Notes: generated by a model from the sequence alone, not told the origin. A stretch of DNA of 64,000 nt from Crossaster papposus (GCA_037893245.1 JBAIAA010000510.1:62001-126000), one strand, 5' to 3'; positions 9,976 through 22,684 are shown, counted from the first letter of the stretch. Made by a program: numbers and translations.

Positions 9976-12626
9976 AGTGGATTATACTCACAGACATATA
10001 AACACATAGACCGCCAGGTCCTATTTAAAACTACAGGGAGATTTCGTGATTTCGCGGCGCCTGACTAAAATACTAACTATGGGCAAATTTAGCCCTCGGT
10101 ACTATAGCATGTACTAGGGAATTTGGGAATTCGTACACACCCGAACTGTTCCAGTCAAATAATTATATGAAAGCATTTATCGATTTTAAAGAAAATGTCA
10201 TAGGTTATACCATATAGATTAAGCATATCCAGTGCCAATCTTGATACCAGTGCCATATCTTGATACCAGTGCCATATCTTGTCGCCAGGCCGGCTCAGTA
10301 TGCTGCTCAACTCTGTGATGAAAACTTGATAAGTCTCTCTAAACAATACGACGATACTAGTATTTTTAGCCCTTTTGTTGCAAGCAATTGTCGTTGAAAA
10401 TAAAATAAAAAATAAAAAAATAAAAAAAAAAAACAAAAAAAACATCCGGATTGAAATTGAATGTCAGCATGTCAGCATGTCTTCACTGGCCATAAGTGCC
10501 TCCTTCGACGGTGGCAGATCCGTTTCAATCATAAATGTAAAATTTAACCCGTGTGTACAATATGTTTGTATATAATTAATGCGATGCAACCCTTTTCAAA
10601 TGTGTGGGAGGAAGCCAATTTAAGCGCTATTTAAGCAGAAACTTATTCAAGCCTTGCTTATAGGGGTTTAACCTGGGAGAAACAACCAAGGGGCATGTTC
10701 GTTTCAGGTCATTCCGCACAATATCACGGTGACCTAAGATGCGGAATAGTCGGCATGCGTAATCGCCATGGTCCGTCCCAGGAAAGTGCCAAGATCCCGT
10801 ATTTTGCATAGTAAAAGCGATCAGGCCCGCTCTGGGCAAACCTTATACGTTATAATTACAAGGTAGTTCTCCATTTAGGTCAAGTGCATGTATACGGAAT
10901 CCGCAAAAATTGTACAATTTAAAAGGGTTCTTGATCATCTCGGGGTACCCGGATCAGTATATGATATGTGCCGTGTGGCTTGTGAGCAGCCTATAGCAAT
11001 ATTCGTCTTAGTATCGGATTTGTTAGCCTTATTATGGATCTTCGATAAAAGATAACAATTATTGTGGGCAATTAACTTCTTTGAGGACCAGGGCTGATTT
11101 GTTTATTTGATCGATTGAGAGTTTGGCCGCTGCTGTTTGGTCACCGCTGTTATATATCATACAACCCCGATAAGTTATGGCTGTCATTGCCTTGCTTTTC
11201 ATTTACAATCTCGTTTCGGTCGGAGATGAAATACTGCTATCTCACTATACGAGAGTGGTTTTCAATTTCTACTTCTGAGGTCGAAGGCAAGTTTAAATTG
11301 TAACAATGTTCTTATTTGGGTTTTATCACAGTCACCTGACTAATACTGTATAGTGACAAAGACGGTTATGAAAGGAATACCAGGAAAAAATAAAGAAAAC
11401 AAAAGACAAAGTTGAAGACGGAGGGGCAATCTTAGTTCACAAAATGGCATGGTATTACAACAGACGGCTCGGGCTATAGCGAGTTGAACATTTAGTGAAT
11501 AGGCTTTTCTTCCGCTGTGGTTCTGAATAACAAATAATGGGAGTTTGCATGTAAGGATGGTTTTAATAGTTCCAAGCACGGTTTTTCTGACTTAATTATT
11601 GAAAAGCGATTCAGGTGCGGGTAAGCGCTCCATATTTCCGGTCAGGCCTCCGGTTTCCAAGCAAATAGTCTGAGTATGTAGGCCATGGGCCGTGGCTCTG
11701 AAATCCTTCCAGAAAATGATTCTTGTTACGTCCGGAGTGGTATTACATGAAATATAGTCTAAGTTGTAGATAATGTGTGCTTAATAAAGAATCAAATTGT
11801 TCTTTTGCTCACAAGTGGCACATTAATGTGTAATTCACGGATAAAATGTCACATTTTCCAACATAAAGAAAAACATAAGAAAAACAGCGCCCTCACTTGA
11901 CCAAAAATAATTAGGCTGTCTCCAGATAGAAACAGTTTACCTCCCAAAAATTCACATTTTGATGTGGAAACCTTTACAATTGTAAAGAATATGTATGCCA
12001 CAACATTTCTAAAAGTTTGTATAGGTATATGGCTATTTAAATAATATTTTTCAACTGTACTTGGTGTTTATTTGTGGTGTTTAATTACACATCTAACAGT
12101 CACGATTTTTGAGTTTTCATTATAAAAATGCTAGATTTTGAAATATTACTCCAATGTCCAATTGATGTTTGATGTGTTTGCTGTAAAATGTGTACCCAAT
12201 TTGAATCGAAAAAAATGAGACCTGAAATTCAACATCAAATTTCACTAGCCTTATACATGTAGATTCAAACATTTCTACTAATACTCAAATGTCCAACTCT
12301 TTCGTAGTTCCACATATAAATGTAAGTTCCAGTGCATAAACCATTTAAAGTGTATGTTTTGTGCACATAATATCACTAGGCAAAACTGATAATTCCCTTG
12401 TCTTACTCTTGTTTGGGTAGAAGAATGAACAAAATTCACAGAATTACAAATCACATCTCAGATTAATAAGTACGTATGGATGCGGGAATGTACTTGGTTT
12501 TATCCAAGCATGTGCATTTTGTGATCTTCATATTATACCAAGTGACTGAATACATACATGTACGCAGTGATGTGGCTTTAAATTCCACCTGGGATAGCAT
12601 ACAAAATTAAAGTTATGTTTTAATAT
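9976..12626. other. Unique AT-rich intergenic region
   Basis: No gene, RNA or clear repeat is recognised. There is an A-rich run at 10397-10443 and a threefold 'gataccagtgccatatctt' type repeat near 10225-10280. Open frames are short and unlike any family I know. Confidence 0.5.
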
Positions 12627-12826
12627 AACTTGAGTTGTGTAGTAACAAAGCAATGGCAAAAGTAAATCTCACTACCCACAACAAATTTGGACTGTTTCTT
12701 TTCATTTTGGTTCTGGTGAACAGGAATTTGACTGTGTTATATTTTGCACCATTGCATGGTGCGGTGGTGAGTCATACATCGCACTCACTTGATCAAAAAG
12801 TTATCTTGTACATATATTTTGTTTTC

Positions 12827-14976
12827 TCATCCTTCATCTTCATCTTCGTCATCCTCGTTGTTTTCATCATCTTCATTTACATGCTTTTCATTGTGACAAT
12901 CTATGCACTTGCAAAGTTCAGAGCAAGGCAATTTGTTCTTTAGACAGGAACATGCTGATGTCTCACATTTAGACTTTCTACAGCTGCAATGTGTCAGCTC
13001 AAGGACTTCATCTGGTGCTGGGGAAAGATCCATCCAGTCAATAATGAGATGATCACCATCCATTTGCCATCCATGGCCGACTGGGGAGGGTGTGTCTGGA
13101 TTAGAAATCAAACTCCTCTTCCAAACTGCCGCCTGATAGTTTGATCTCAACATGTGTTTCTTTAAAGAGTCTTGGTTTGGTGGCATTGCTGACTCTGACT
13201 TGTTCTCATGCATTTTAAAATGTCTGTACCGGGCCTCATTTACGGATGATGAGCCCTTCTGGTTGTACACTGAACATGTAAACTTCTCAAGAGATTCAGC
13301 TACAGCTGGTGACAGAGTGAATGATTCTCCTAAGTCTGCAAATGAACTGTATGCTGACTGTTCCTCCATTTTCTTCCATATGTTTACCTGTCCCTTGCCG
13401 TGCAAGGAACTGACACTGTCACATCCCGTGAATACATGTAAACCTATAAGTGCGCTTGTTTTCTCAGTTCCAAGTGATTCACGAATAGCTGTCAAGTTGA
13501 CTATCCTCTTTACCTTCTGGCCAGTATGGAATAACACATTTCCATCTGATGTTATTTCCTTGCATAGTGTCACACCAATGACGAAAACGTCAGTGTCGGG
13601 GCTCTATTGTCTCGCAACGAGTCAGGGGCTCTCTTCGTCTCTTACAGGTCACTTTGTCCCTTATCCAGTGATCAGCTTGACAAATGATGCACGACACTGG
13701 AAGTATGTGTGGTCTGCCTGAAGAAGATGGTCCAATTACGTTTGATCTTAGTGTTCGCTTCTTACAGACAGGTTCAACATCGTCGTTGTCATCATCAGTG
13801 GAATCATCTGTAACAGTCAAACAAGAGAAAGATACAAACTAAATACAACAAAAAAAGGTTAAACAAGTTTGCTCTGAATTCATTAACCTACACCGTTTTA
13901 CAACTTGAATTGACAAACCTAGCCCGGTTTATCTAAACTTGTTATAATTTTTTTTTTTTTACAAATGAAAAATTGGGCGTGGGTTTAGAGCCCTCGTCTT
14001 ATTTTATCAAATCATTGAGCGATAATGAAATATCGACCTCCACCCTTTAAAAAAAATCAACTAAGTACTTGTACAAATGAAAAATTGGGCGTGGGTTTGC
14101 GGCCCTCGTCTTATTTTATAAAATCACGGAGCAATAATGAAATATCGACCTCCAGTCCACCCATATACAAAAAGTACGACTAAGTATTTGTACAAATGGA
14201 AAATTGAGCGTGGGTTTGGGGCCCTCGTCTCATTTTATAAAATCATAGAGCAACTACTGAAAAAGTCTGAAAGTAAAATATCAACCCCCCCCCCCCCATA
14301 TGACTAGTACTACTATTTGTACACATGCACAATTTATGACTTACAAATATTTTAAACTTAACACACACTAAATAGAGATTTTGATTGTAAATTTATCCCT
14401 GTTGTTTGTACATGTATGTACCCAAATAAATTCACGATTACATCTGGTTGATGTATTTTGCACAACAAACTGACAGTAGGACGAGGCTATACAAATTAAC
14501 AAACCGTCAAGAACGAATGTAAAAACTTAGATAAAAGCACAACCACATTCCACAAAATGTCAGATTAACATTTCTAATTTCAGTTGGAAATTGGGTTCAT
14601 ACTCATAATATTATTTCAATGTCTGCTTACCATCTTTGGGAGGATTTTTAGCAAGTCTTTCTTCAGTCTTGTTGAGTTTATTCACATCTGTGAATCTCTG
14701 GTAGCACTCACGATGATAGCCAATGCACGACTTACCATGCTCAAGATCTTGGAAATCAGCTAAAGATTTTGAGCTCTCTATACAGTATTTTGAAGTGACA
14801 TCTCTAGCTATTGCACCATAGATACCTGGTAAAACACTCCACCTTAAAACACAATCCTTGAATTTGGCAAAAGAGCTGTCAGAAAAGAATGAAATATTCG
14901 TGGTTGTCCGTGCACACACATGCATACAGCATGTGAGTGTGAGAGCAGCCATGTTTGTGCAGTGTGTGTAAACCAC
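12827..14976 (-). pseudogene. Deleted XPG-like nuclease/CXC-domain transposon-type gene (Academ-like?)
   Basis: Three minus-strand pieces fit one multi-copy invertebrate family. The first exon (14976-14632) has a YHRECYQRFTDVNKL zinc-ribbon-like motif and ends at donor GATG/GTAAGC. The second piece starts after acceptor 'ctgttacag' at 13811, with acidic residues and CIICQADHW. It then joins abruptly, near 13605 and in another frame, to DTDVFVIGVTLCKE, then ALIGLHVFTGCDSVSSLHGK, recalling the FEN/XPG helix-turn-helix. The 3' part ends in a tesmin-type CXC stretch CSCRKSKCETSACSC and an acidic tail. Full members should have several hundred residues between the second and third pieces, so this copy has a large internal deletion. 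Assignment to Academ is from memory of such domain pairing and is tentative. Confidence 0.6.
13962..14330. repeat. Three-copy tandem repeat, about 115 bp unit
   Basis: Units begin 'acaaatgaaaaattgggcg' at 13962, about 14073 and 14192, each followed by 'tgggttt..gccctcgtc'. The third copy ends in a poly-C run and decays. It lies in the intron between the first two pieces of the XPG/CXC gene remnant. Confidence 0.75.
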
Positions 14977-16228
14977 GGTGTAACCAGACCACAGATCAGC
15001 AGCTGTGATTGGTCAATTAAGGTTTGACCTGGAAATACGGACCAATTAGATAAGCTCTTTTAGTAAGAGCAGTGGGTAATTTATTTTTTTAGTTTTTCTT
15101 AAATTCTGACAGTTTGTGCCAGTAGAACCAAAAAGAACAAGTCAATCTTGATTCAGTACATAGTTATACTAACTATTTATGAGAAATTAACTTTCACCAC
15201 TGACCCTGTGAACAAGAATGCATCTAAATCGGCCATGGCCCATGGCCTAATGTCCACAAGTCCAACATTACCCTCACCAGCACAGGTTTAAACAACTGTA
15301 ATTATTTTGCACCCTTAAGATCCTTCCCCAGGAAAAGGTTTTTAACCTCGCAATATGTTAAGCGCGGAGGGTTTTGTTCTGTACCGTCTGAAATTCTCAT
15401 TTTCGGTTTGGGGGATGTAGTGAGTTACGGCTCGTAGATGTTTGTAGCGTTATTGGTTTTCAAAATAACAGTTGGTCGATCGCGCCATATTAGCTCGCGG
15501 CGTATCAGATTTAATCATGATTGTCCATAGTGAAGAGCTATAATGCATTATTGTTGGAAGCATTCGTGTTTTAGGATGGGCCTAAACAAAAGGGGGCCCT
15601 GACATTCAAACAAAACGAGGAGGGGACCCTCAAATGACTCGTAGCGCCTTGAGCGGCGTGTGTACTTAGGCGGATGGCAGCCTCGCGGCACGTTTCTTAG
15701 TGCTGGCTGGCTTATGAGTGCAGTCTTTTGAACGCATTTACGCGTGGGAATGACGCGCGTTGTTGTTTAGCATCAGGTTTATCAGTCGCTGACCCTTTTT
15801 GGTGGCGCGTATAATGCAAGAAGGTGTGACCGACTTCTGTCTGTCCACGTGTACTAAAAATGCTAACTAAAATGCACAATGTTACGCTAGACTAGCATGG
15901 GTACTTCTACATCTACGTCGATAATTGACAGTGCGTCCAACTTGATATCTCGTCAATTTGCTTGTCGTGCATGGTGTGGACCAGTGTAGATAATACTCAT
16001 TTACATAGTGTGGGTGTGGATGCATATATTTACAGTGAAATCTGGACTTTGTTTAGAAAGCCACATTGAGCAATCCAGTCCTGAATGCATCAAAACTGGG
16101 TGATGCATGTACTGTGACTGGGATGGAATTGTGGAATTGTGCTGGGCATTAATGAATACCTGAATGCATCTATCCGGGTTTGATAGGGTAAGCAACTGTA
16201 TGCTGAGGATCTTCTAGAAGTTGTGTGG
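14977..16228. other. Intergenic, no gene seen
   Basis: Upstream flank of the XPG/CXC remnant. Moderately GC-rich around 15600-15860 ('gcgcgtataatgc'), but no exon or repeat family is recognised. Confidence 0.4.
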
Positions 16229-16460
16229 CTAGGGATTGGAAAATGTGTATGTAGAACTATTATCAGACTGTGCACTGCAGTATGCCAGACGGGGTCGAAC
16301 TAGTGACTGATGGGCAGTGGTCTTTACTGACTGTGGTGTGTACTGCAGATTGCGACGCAGAAGACCTAGTATTATGTTGGCTTTGGATGTTATGATGTCG
16401 ATGTGTTGATTCAATTTCATATTTTTGGTCTTTGTTACCCCGAGATAAGGTGTTGACTCG
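16229..16460 (-). mobile_element. LINE reverse-transcriptase C-terminal fragment
   Basis: The minus strand encodes YLGV, then NQHIDIITSKANIILGLLRR and QSLVRPRLAYCS. This is the conserved thumb region after the catalytic core in jockey/CR1-like non-LTR elements ('HI..I..KA...LG.L.RN', 'LVRP.LEY'). The rest of the element is absent and the frame is lost past YCS, so it is a 5'- and 3'-truncated dead copy. Confidence 0.75.
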
Positions 16461-16462
16461 GT

Positions 16463-17185
16463 CTGGTTAAGATCAGAGGGCGGGCCTGTGCCTAAGAAAG
16501 AACAGTGGATGGGTCCTGTGTGTTCTATTGTAATCTGACATGGTTAAGATAGTGGGGTGCCGTGGCCTAGTTGATAAGAACAACAAACCCAAGCTCTGGT
16601 GTTTCTGTTCAGCAGAGTGTGGGTTCGAGTCTCGGTCGTGACACTTGTGTCCCATGAGCAGGACAAATGGCCCAGTGACCAGGGGTAATAATGTTGGACG
16701 CGCTTTGAGTTGCCCTTCGGGTGTGAAAAGCGTTATATAAATCCAAGATATTATTATTATTATAATAAGTTTTGCAGCGGACGGGCCCTGCGTTTTGGAT
16801 TTGTATCATGTGTAGTTAAGATCAGAGGATGATACAGTTATAAGTTACACAGCAGACGCGCCTTGTGTGTTTAATTTAAATCTAACATTGTTAAGATCAG
16901 ACGATAAGAGAGAATATAAGTTAGGCAGTGGACAGGCGCTGTGTGTTGAACTCAAATCTAACAATGTTAAGATAATAGGATAAGAGAGAATATAAATTCC
17001 GCAGTGGACAGGCCTTGTGTGTTGAATTTGGATTGTTAAGATCATAAACATTGTTAAGATCAAAGGATAGGGGAGAATATAAGTTACGCAGTGCATGGGC
17101 CCCGTGTGTTAAATTTAATCTAGCAATGATAAGATCAAAGGATACGAAAGAATATAAGTTACGCACCGGATGGGCTTTATCCTTG
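16463..17185. repeat. Minisatellite of about 75-80 bp units, split by a SINE
   Basis: Units share 'gttaagatcagaggat', 'gagaatataagttacgcag' and 'gggcc.tgtgtgtt'. About six units are seen. The first is separated from the rest by a SINE at 16553-16766. The frames read on the minus strand (repeating 'NLYSLLS') are by-products of the repeat. Confidence 0.75.
16553..16766 (+). mobile_element. tRNA-derived SINE inside the minisatellite
   Basis: Head 'gtgccgtggcctagttgat' (box A) and 'gggttcgagtct' (box B), then 'gtaataatgttggacgcgc' and a poly(ATT) tail. It is related in its 3' part to the SINE at 5484 but has a different middle. Confidence 0.7.
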
Positions 17186-19303
17186 ACAGTCTCATTTTTT
17201 TTCTAGAATTAAGTAATTTGAAAGGTTAAACAAAAAATTGCTGGTAAAATTGCATTTTAGAGCAATGTTCACATGTGGCGTCAGTGATGACTGCAAAAGT
17301 AATTTGAAATGTTTCCTAAGATGTACAAATAAAGTCTAGCCTGAAGTCTGGTGTCGAGACAACAGTGGGTAATACCGACTGCACTCTCCTGACACAGGCT
17401 ACTTCAGATTGAACATCTGCAAACAAAGAATTTTACACAATTTATTATTCACCTTTTTGTAAATTTGAATGCTTCAGATTTAACCGATGCCTCTTCTTTT
17501 TTCGTATGGTGAGCAGCTAAACGTGTTACTGCATACATCGGCTGTTACCACAAAAAAACGCTCCTTCAATTTTTTTGTTACCCAGTTTCCCATTATTCTT
17601 CAAAAGCAATACAAACATATCAACATGAATGTTCACAATGATACAATAAAAAACAATTAATGACATTGTTAGTTAAATTGTATGTTAATAAAAGGTATTT
17701 AATACTGTGACAAATCTACTGATAGATAGATGCGAGGGTGCATATCGATAGTCATGATGTTATGATCAATCATGACAACATCATGATAACCAATTCCCTG
17801 CAGAAGTATCTACCCCACCCTCACCCCCAGTCCATAGCAGCTGGGATGCCATTATACCACACATTTGTCATGGGCTCGTTAGTGATAGGTTCGGGCAAAA
17901 TGAGACAGAACTGGGCAGAGGTTGAAGTGAGGGTTTTGGGTTTCCAGAAAAGAGAATAAAATTATCCTTACATTACTGTATGTTGTGCTTCAATCGGACA
18001 TTCCGTGAACAAGTTATGGATGTTTAAAGTTCACATTTATCAATAGGCCTATGTCGCAAAAGTAAAATGTTGAGAAAAAGGACTTTGAATTTTGCGTTTT
18101 GTACATGATATATGGGAAAATGTCAATTGTTTTCCCTATAAAAACACTTTCATTCCACTATTTCTATACTATTTCGTAATCAAATATAGTTATTAGGCAT
18201 ATCAAAGATTACAAATGTCAATAAGTCTGAAAACAATTAATCACCCATTATTTATTATTTTGCAGTTTTCTCCACTATGCCCTTTGCCCAGTTCCGCCTC
18301 GCACCTTAAAGCACATTGAGTTGCAAGTTTGGTTGTTTTTGTTTCCCTTAGGGGGAACAAAAAAATCCTCCAAACCACAAATTAATACAAGAAAAAGTTT
18401 ACAATGACTTAACCAGTTCGCGCCGGGATTATTGTAACATTCACCGAGCCGAGGCGCGGGGTTATTTTTAATAACGAAACTCGATCCGACGCAGGTTCAG
18501 GCCGAATGTATCGGGAAGCACACCCATGACATTTTCGCCTATGCTCGCTGCTGACAGACATTTCCGGCCTAGCTCGAGGCGTGCTTATGCGTCATCTGTT
18601 TTGAATCTCGGAAAAAAACTGTGCGTGTATATACGTTCTCTGGTGAGAACTGGTTAAAAAAATTAAAAATAAGGAAATATTTGTTGTTAACAAAAACAAA
18701 TAAAAATCCCAAACTACTTTGTAATCAACTCCCTGGACGTAAAACTCTCCAAAATTAGCCCTATTATTAGATCGCCAAGGCGCTAAACGAAATTGGGGGA
18801 TGATCAATTCTCATTGGCAATGGTAGAAAAGAGAATTATTATCTCATCAGAAGTGTGAGATCGCACGGTTATTGGAAATGGTGTTTGTCTTATGCAAATC
18901 CGGAATTAGTGTGCAGTGGCACACGAAGTGTGCTGAGGAATGTGTTTTAAGGTGCGTGTTTCAAGGTGTGCTAGTCATTCACGGTCACCACGCTACACAG
19001 TTCATTTATTTGTGTTTGTTTTTCGGAATGGGTTTTTGGATAAACATTCTCCGTTCATTGTACCCCATTTTAATGTTTTCCATGTAAATTATATTTAAAT
19101 ACTAAGCATTGGACGTACTCAGTTTGGATCATTTATAATTTGCTCTTGGAGCTTGTTCGCTTTTTCAAGCGCTCGATCGCCTTCTGGGTTCAGACAGAAA
19201 TTTCTAGAGCATCTTTTTCCTTAACCCAAATCAATCCCAGGTTTTGATCTCTGTTTTTCGCCTGTCTCAAGGTCGGTAAAATAAAAATGCTTTCATACAT
19301 GAT
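17186..19303. other. Intergenic, no gene seen
   Basis: AT-rich sequence. There is a short repetitive 'gttatgatcaatcatgacaa' type stretch near 17755. Small open frames show no family resemblance. The last five bases, ATGAT (19299-19303), are the target duplication of the BEL element. Confidence 0.45.
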
Positions 19304-20135
19304 TGTTGTGAATCGCCAGCGACAGAGGGCGCCACCGCGCGTTCGCGTTGCTATGCCAGCGGCTGCAGCACGTCTGTTCGCATTGCTAAGGGCGCGGCCA
19401 TCACAGTAAACATGGAGCCAAAAGGATGGGCCTGGTTACGGACGGTAGGCAACGCTTTTACCACTTTGCCCTGTGTATTTTGATCAAAGCCTTTAACCTT
19501 CTTATTCAAGTAATGATTTGGGTGTTTGTTATCCATGTTAATGTTATTAAATGGTTATCTTTTAATGTTCTCGTATTTCCAGAACGATCCATATGCGGAT
19601 CCATAAGACAAGTGGATTCATATGCAGATCCATAAAGTGGATAATATGCAGATACATCGATCCGTGTCGTCCGCCAGATGTATTCATTAGGGACTTTTCG
19701 ATTTGCACGTTTACTAGTAGACTGCGACGTATGCGGTCATTTGTGAAGCAGTGCGCATGCGCATCGACGAACTCGTCGTTCGTAGCAGAATTCTCGAACG
19801 CGTTCAACCTTGTTTTGCCGTCGTTGGAAAACTGTGACGACGTATACATAGCGCGCGCCAAACATAAGGCATGACGTCACTGAGTGAGCGTAGTCGTAGT
19901 CGTAGAAATCGAAAAGGTAAGGTACAACATTTAGCGTGCCGCATACGTCGCAGTCTACTTGTGACCGCATACGTCGCAGTCTACTAGTAAACGTGCAAAT
20001 CGAAAAGTCCCTATTCTCTGTGTTTGTAACTTATGGGTTGGAATAAACAGCAAAGACAGTGCTCTCACACTGCACGTAAACAACAGACCGTGTATGATTG
20101 GTCCAGTCTCTGAGTCTGGTTCCCTTCTCACAACA
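19304..20135 (+). repeat. 5' LTR of the BEL/Pao element (with MITE)
   Basis: Identical in layout to the 505-bp 3' LTR once the 324-bp MITE and its ATT duplication are set aside. It begins TGTTGTGAATCGCC and ends TTCTCACAACA. Confidence 0.93.
19689..20012. mobile_element. MITE inserted in the 5' LTR
   Basis: A 324-bp element with long terminal inverted repeats beginning AGGGACTTTTCGATTTGCAC and flanked by ATT on both sides (19686-19688, 20013-20015). The right end has a local duplication of 'ccgcatacgtcgcagtctac'. It is missing from the 3' LTR, so it landed after the retroelement. The superfamily is uncertain; 3-bp duplication fits PIF/Harbinger-like or Zator-like elements. Confidence 0.85.
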
Positions 20136-20138
20136 TTT

Positions 20139-22558
20139 TGGTGACCCCTGGTGACCACTGGCCTTTGCAGCAACTTCTGTAGTATAGGCAGCTGCTCCCC
20201 TTTGCCGGCGATCCCTGTTGGTTGAGTGGGTTTCTGTCTTTAAACTCTCACTGAGCTGCACTTTCTTCCTGGCTATAGCTGCTGTCTCTTGCAACCACCC
20301 GTTGATATCGATCAAGGAGAAGTTGTTGACATTCTTGGCCTTCATAGCCCTCAGAAAGGCTGTCTGATGCGGATGGGACAATCGACCGTACAGGACGCAT
20401 GCAGTGGAGTTCGCCTTCAGTTCTGCCTGCCCTTCCGACGAGTTCAGGAGTTGAGTCATGGTAACACGGATGGGGTCGCCTCCTCCAAAGGTAGGGATTT
20501 CCATGTTTATTCCCCCTGCTGATGCAGCCAACATCGAGCTCAGCATCATCTCGTTTGAGGTCGCTGGAGATACCAAGGGTCGACCAGTGAGGTCTCCCAA
20601 TGCTGCAGGTTCGCACGGCGAGGGAGAGGTCGAAGGCATCTGTGGAACAGACCTGTTACCTGAGGGACTGGAAAGTAAAGGTGGAGGGAAGTTTAAAGCG
20701 GAAGTGGGGTTTAGGTTCAACCCAGACACAAAGGATGAAGAATGGTCCCAAGGGTTGGGATTGCCATCCTGAGAAAGAGCAAAACTTGGCTGGGAAGCCA
20801 TTCTGCCTAAAGGAGTGTTGCCCGGAATAGTGGGCACAGACCACGCAGATGGTGCGTGGGTAAAAACAGGTTGCGCGTGGATTGCGCCGGATGAGGCAAT
20901 GCTCGCGACGGCGTGCGCGGGCATCGCGGAGTGCGAGGAACTCGCGTGGGTTGGCGCGTGGATCGCGCCGGATAAGGCAAAGCTCGCGAAGGCGTGCGCG
21001 GGCATCGCGGAGTGCGAGGAACTCGCGTAGGTTGGCGCGTGGATCGCGCCGGATGAGGCAATGCTTGCGACGGCGTGCGCGGGCATCGCGGAGTGCGAGG
21101 AACTCGCGTAGGTTGGCGCGTGGATCGCGCCGGATGAGGCAATGCTTGCGACGGCGTGCGCGGGCATCGCGGAGTGCGAGGAACTCGCGTAGGTTGGCGC
21201 GTGGATCGCGCCGGATGAGGCAATCCTCGCACTCCGCGATGCCCACGCACGCCGTCGCGAGCATTGCCTCATCCGGCGCGATCCACGCGCCAACCTACGC
21301 GAGTTCCTCGCACTCCGCGATGCCCGCGCACGCCGTCGCAAGCATTGCCTCATCCGGCGCGATCCACGCGCCAACCTACGCGAGTTCCTCGCACTCCGCG
21401 ATGCCCGCGCACGCCTTCGCGAGCTTTGCCTTATCCGGCGCGATCCACGCGCCAACCCACGCGAGTTCCTCGCACTCCGCGATGCCCGCGCACGCCGTCG
21501 CGAGCATTGCCTCATCCGGCGCAATCCACGCGCAACCTGTTTTTACCCACGCACCATCTGCGTGGTCTGTGCCCACTATTCCGGGCAACACTCCTTTAGG
21601 CAGAATGGCTTCCCAGCCAAGTTTTGCTCTTTCTCAGGATGGCAATCCCAACCCTTGGGACCATTCTTCATCCTTTGTGTCTGGGTTGAACCTAAACCCC
21701 ACTTCCGCTTTAAACTTCCCTCCACCTTTACTTTCCAGTCCCTCAGGTAACAGGTCTGTTCCACAGATGCCTTCGACCTCTCCCTCGCCGTGCGAACCTG
21801 CAGCATTGGGAGACCTCACTGGTCGACCCTTGGTATCTCCAGCGACCTCAAACGAGATGATGCTGAGCTCGATGTTGGCTGCATCAGCAGGGGGAATAAA
21901 CATGGAAATCCCTACCTTTGGAGGAGGCGACCCATCCGAGTTCCGCTGCTTTGAAGCGATGGTAGACGGTTGCATCAAGCCCCTGATCCACCTAAGTGAG
22001 GTGCAGAAGTATTTTGTGGTCAGATCGAAGCTTAGTGGTCAACCTAAGAAAGACATACTTGGACTCGAGCATGATGCTAGTCCCTTCACCAAGGCCATGT
22101 CTACTCTCAGTGAGTTGTATGGCGATGTTGGCGTTTTGATACGTTCCAAGATTGAGCAGATCACCTCGTGGCCGAGAATGACGGCCAGTGACTCTAAGGG
22201 ACTGGTTGAGTTTGCAGCTGCAGTGTCAGCCCTAGTGACTCAACTCCTGAACTCGTCGGAAGGGCAGGCAGAACTGAAGGCGAACTCCACTGCATGCGTC
22301 CTGTACGGTCGATTGTCCCATCCGCATCAGACAGCCTTTCTGAGGGCTATGAAGGCCAAGAATGTCAACAACTTCTCCTTGATCGATATCAACGGGTGGT
22401 TGCAAGAGACAGCAGCTATAGCCAGGAAGAAAGTGCAGCTCAGTGAGAGTTTAAAGACAGAAACCCACTCAACCAACAGGGATCGCCGGCAAAGGGGAGC
22501 AGCTGCCTATACTACAGAAGTTGCTGCAAAGGCCAGTGGTCACCAGAAGGGGTCACCA
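20139..22558. repeat. Giant inverted duplication of the gag region
   Basis: Left arm 20139-21224 is the reverse complement of right arm 21265-22558, around a centre of about 40 bases. The arms match closely from 'tggtgacccc' outward to the centre. They differ by one internal segment of about 290 bases present only on the right and by one extra 81-bp repeat unit on the left. Long frames on the minus strand of the left arm are therefore mirror images of gag and not separate genes. Confidence 0.9.
20870..21540. repeat. 81-bp tandem repeats in mirror orientation
   Basis: GC-rich units ('ttggcgcgtggatcgcgcc') recur at 20951, 21032, 21113 and 21194. Reversed units follow from 21225 to about 21540. 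In gag frame each unit is 27 residues of Ala/Ser/His-rich sequence (HSAMPAHAVASIASSGAIHA). Confidence 0.85.
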
Positions 22559-22684
22559 GCCCCTTGGGTTGTGCGCAAAGATAAGAAGATTTTCAAGAAG
22601 AGTTGCCCCCACTGCCGGGGGGAACACTGGCTCTCTCAGTGTGAGAAGTTCCGCGACCTGACGACGGGACAGCAGATGAGCTAG
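21265..22684 (+). CDS. Gag region of the BEL/Pao element (part of fossil)
   Basis: Ala/Ser/Pro-rich repeats lead into a conserved gag block (SEFRCFEAMVDGCI...) and end with a zinc-knuckle-like CPHCRGEHWLSQCEKF. Gag coats the RNA and forms the particle. Its true N terminus is not present, because the inverted duplication takes its place. Confidence 0.75.

Noticed and set aside
18872-19087. A 71-residue Cys/Phe-rich frame resembling a small membrane protein
   Set aside because: No start context, conservation or splice support. It is likely chance in AT-rich DNA.
20031-21524. A 497-residue minus-strand frame and overlapping Arg-rich plus-strand frames near the BEL palindrome
   Set aside because: They are mirror images or alternate frames of the gag repeats created by the inverted duplication.
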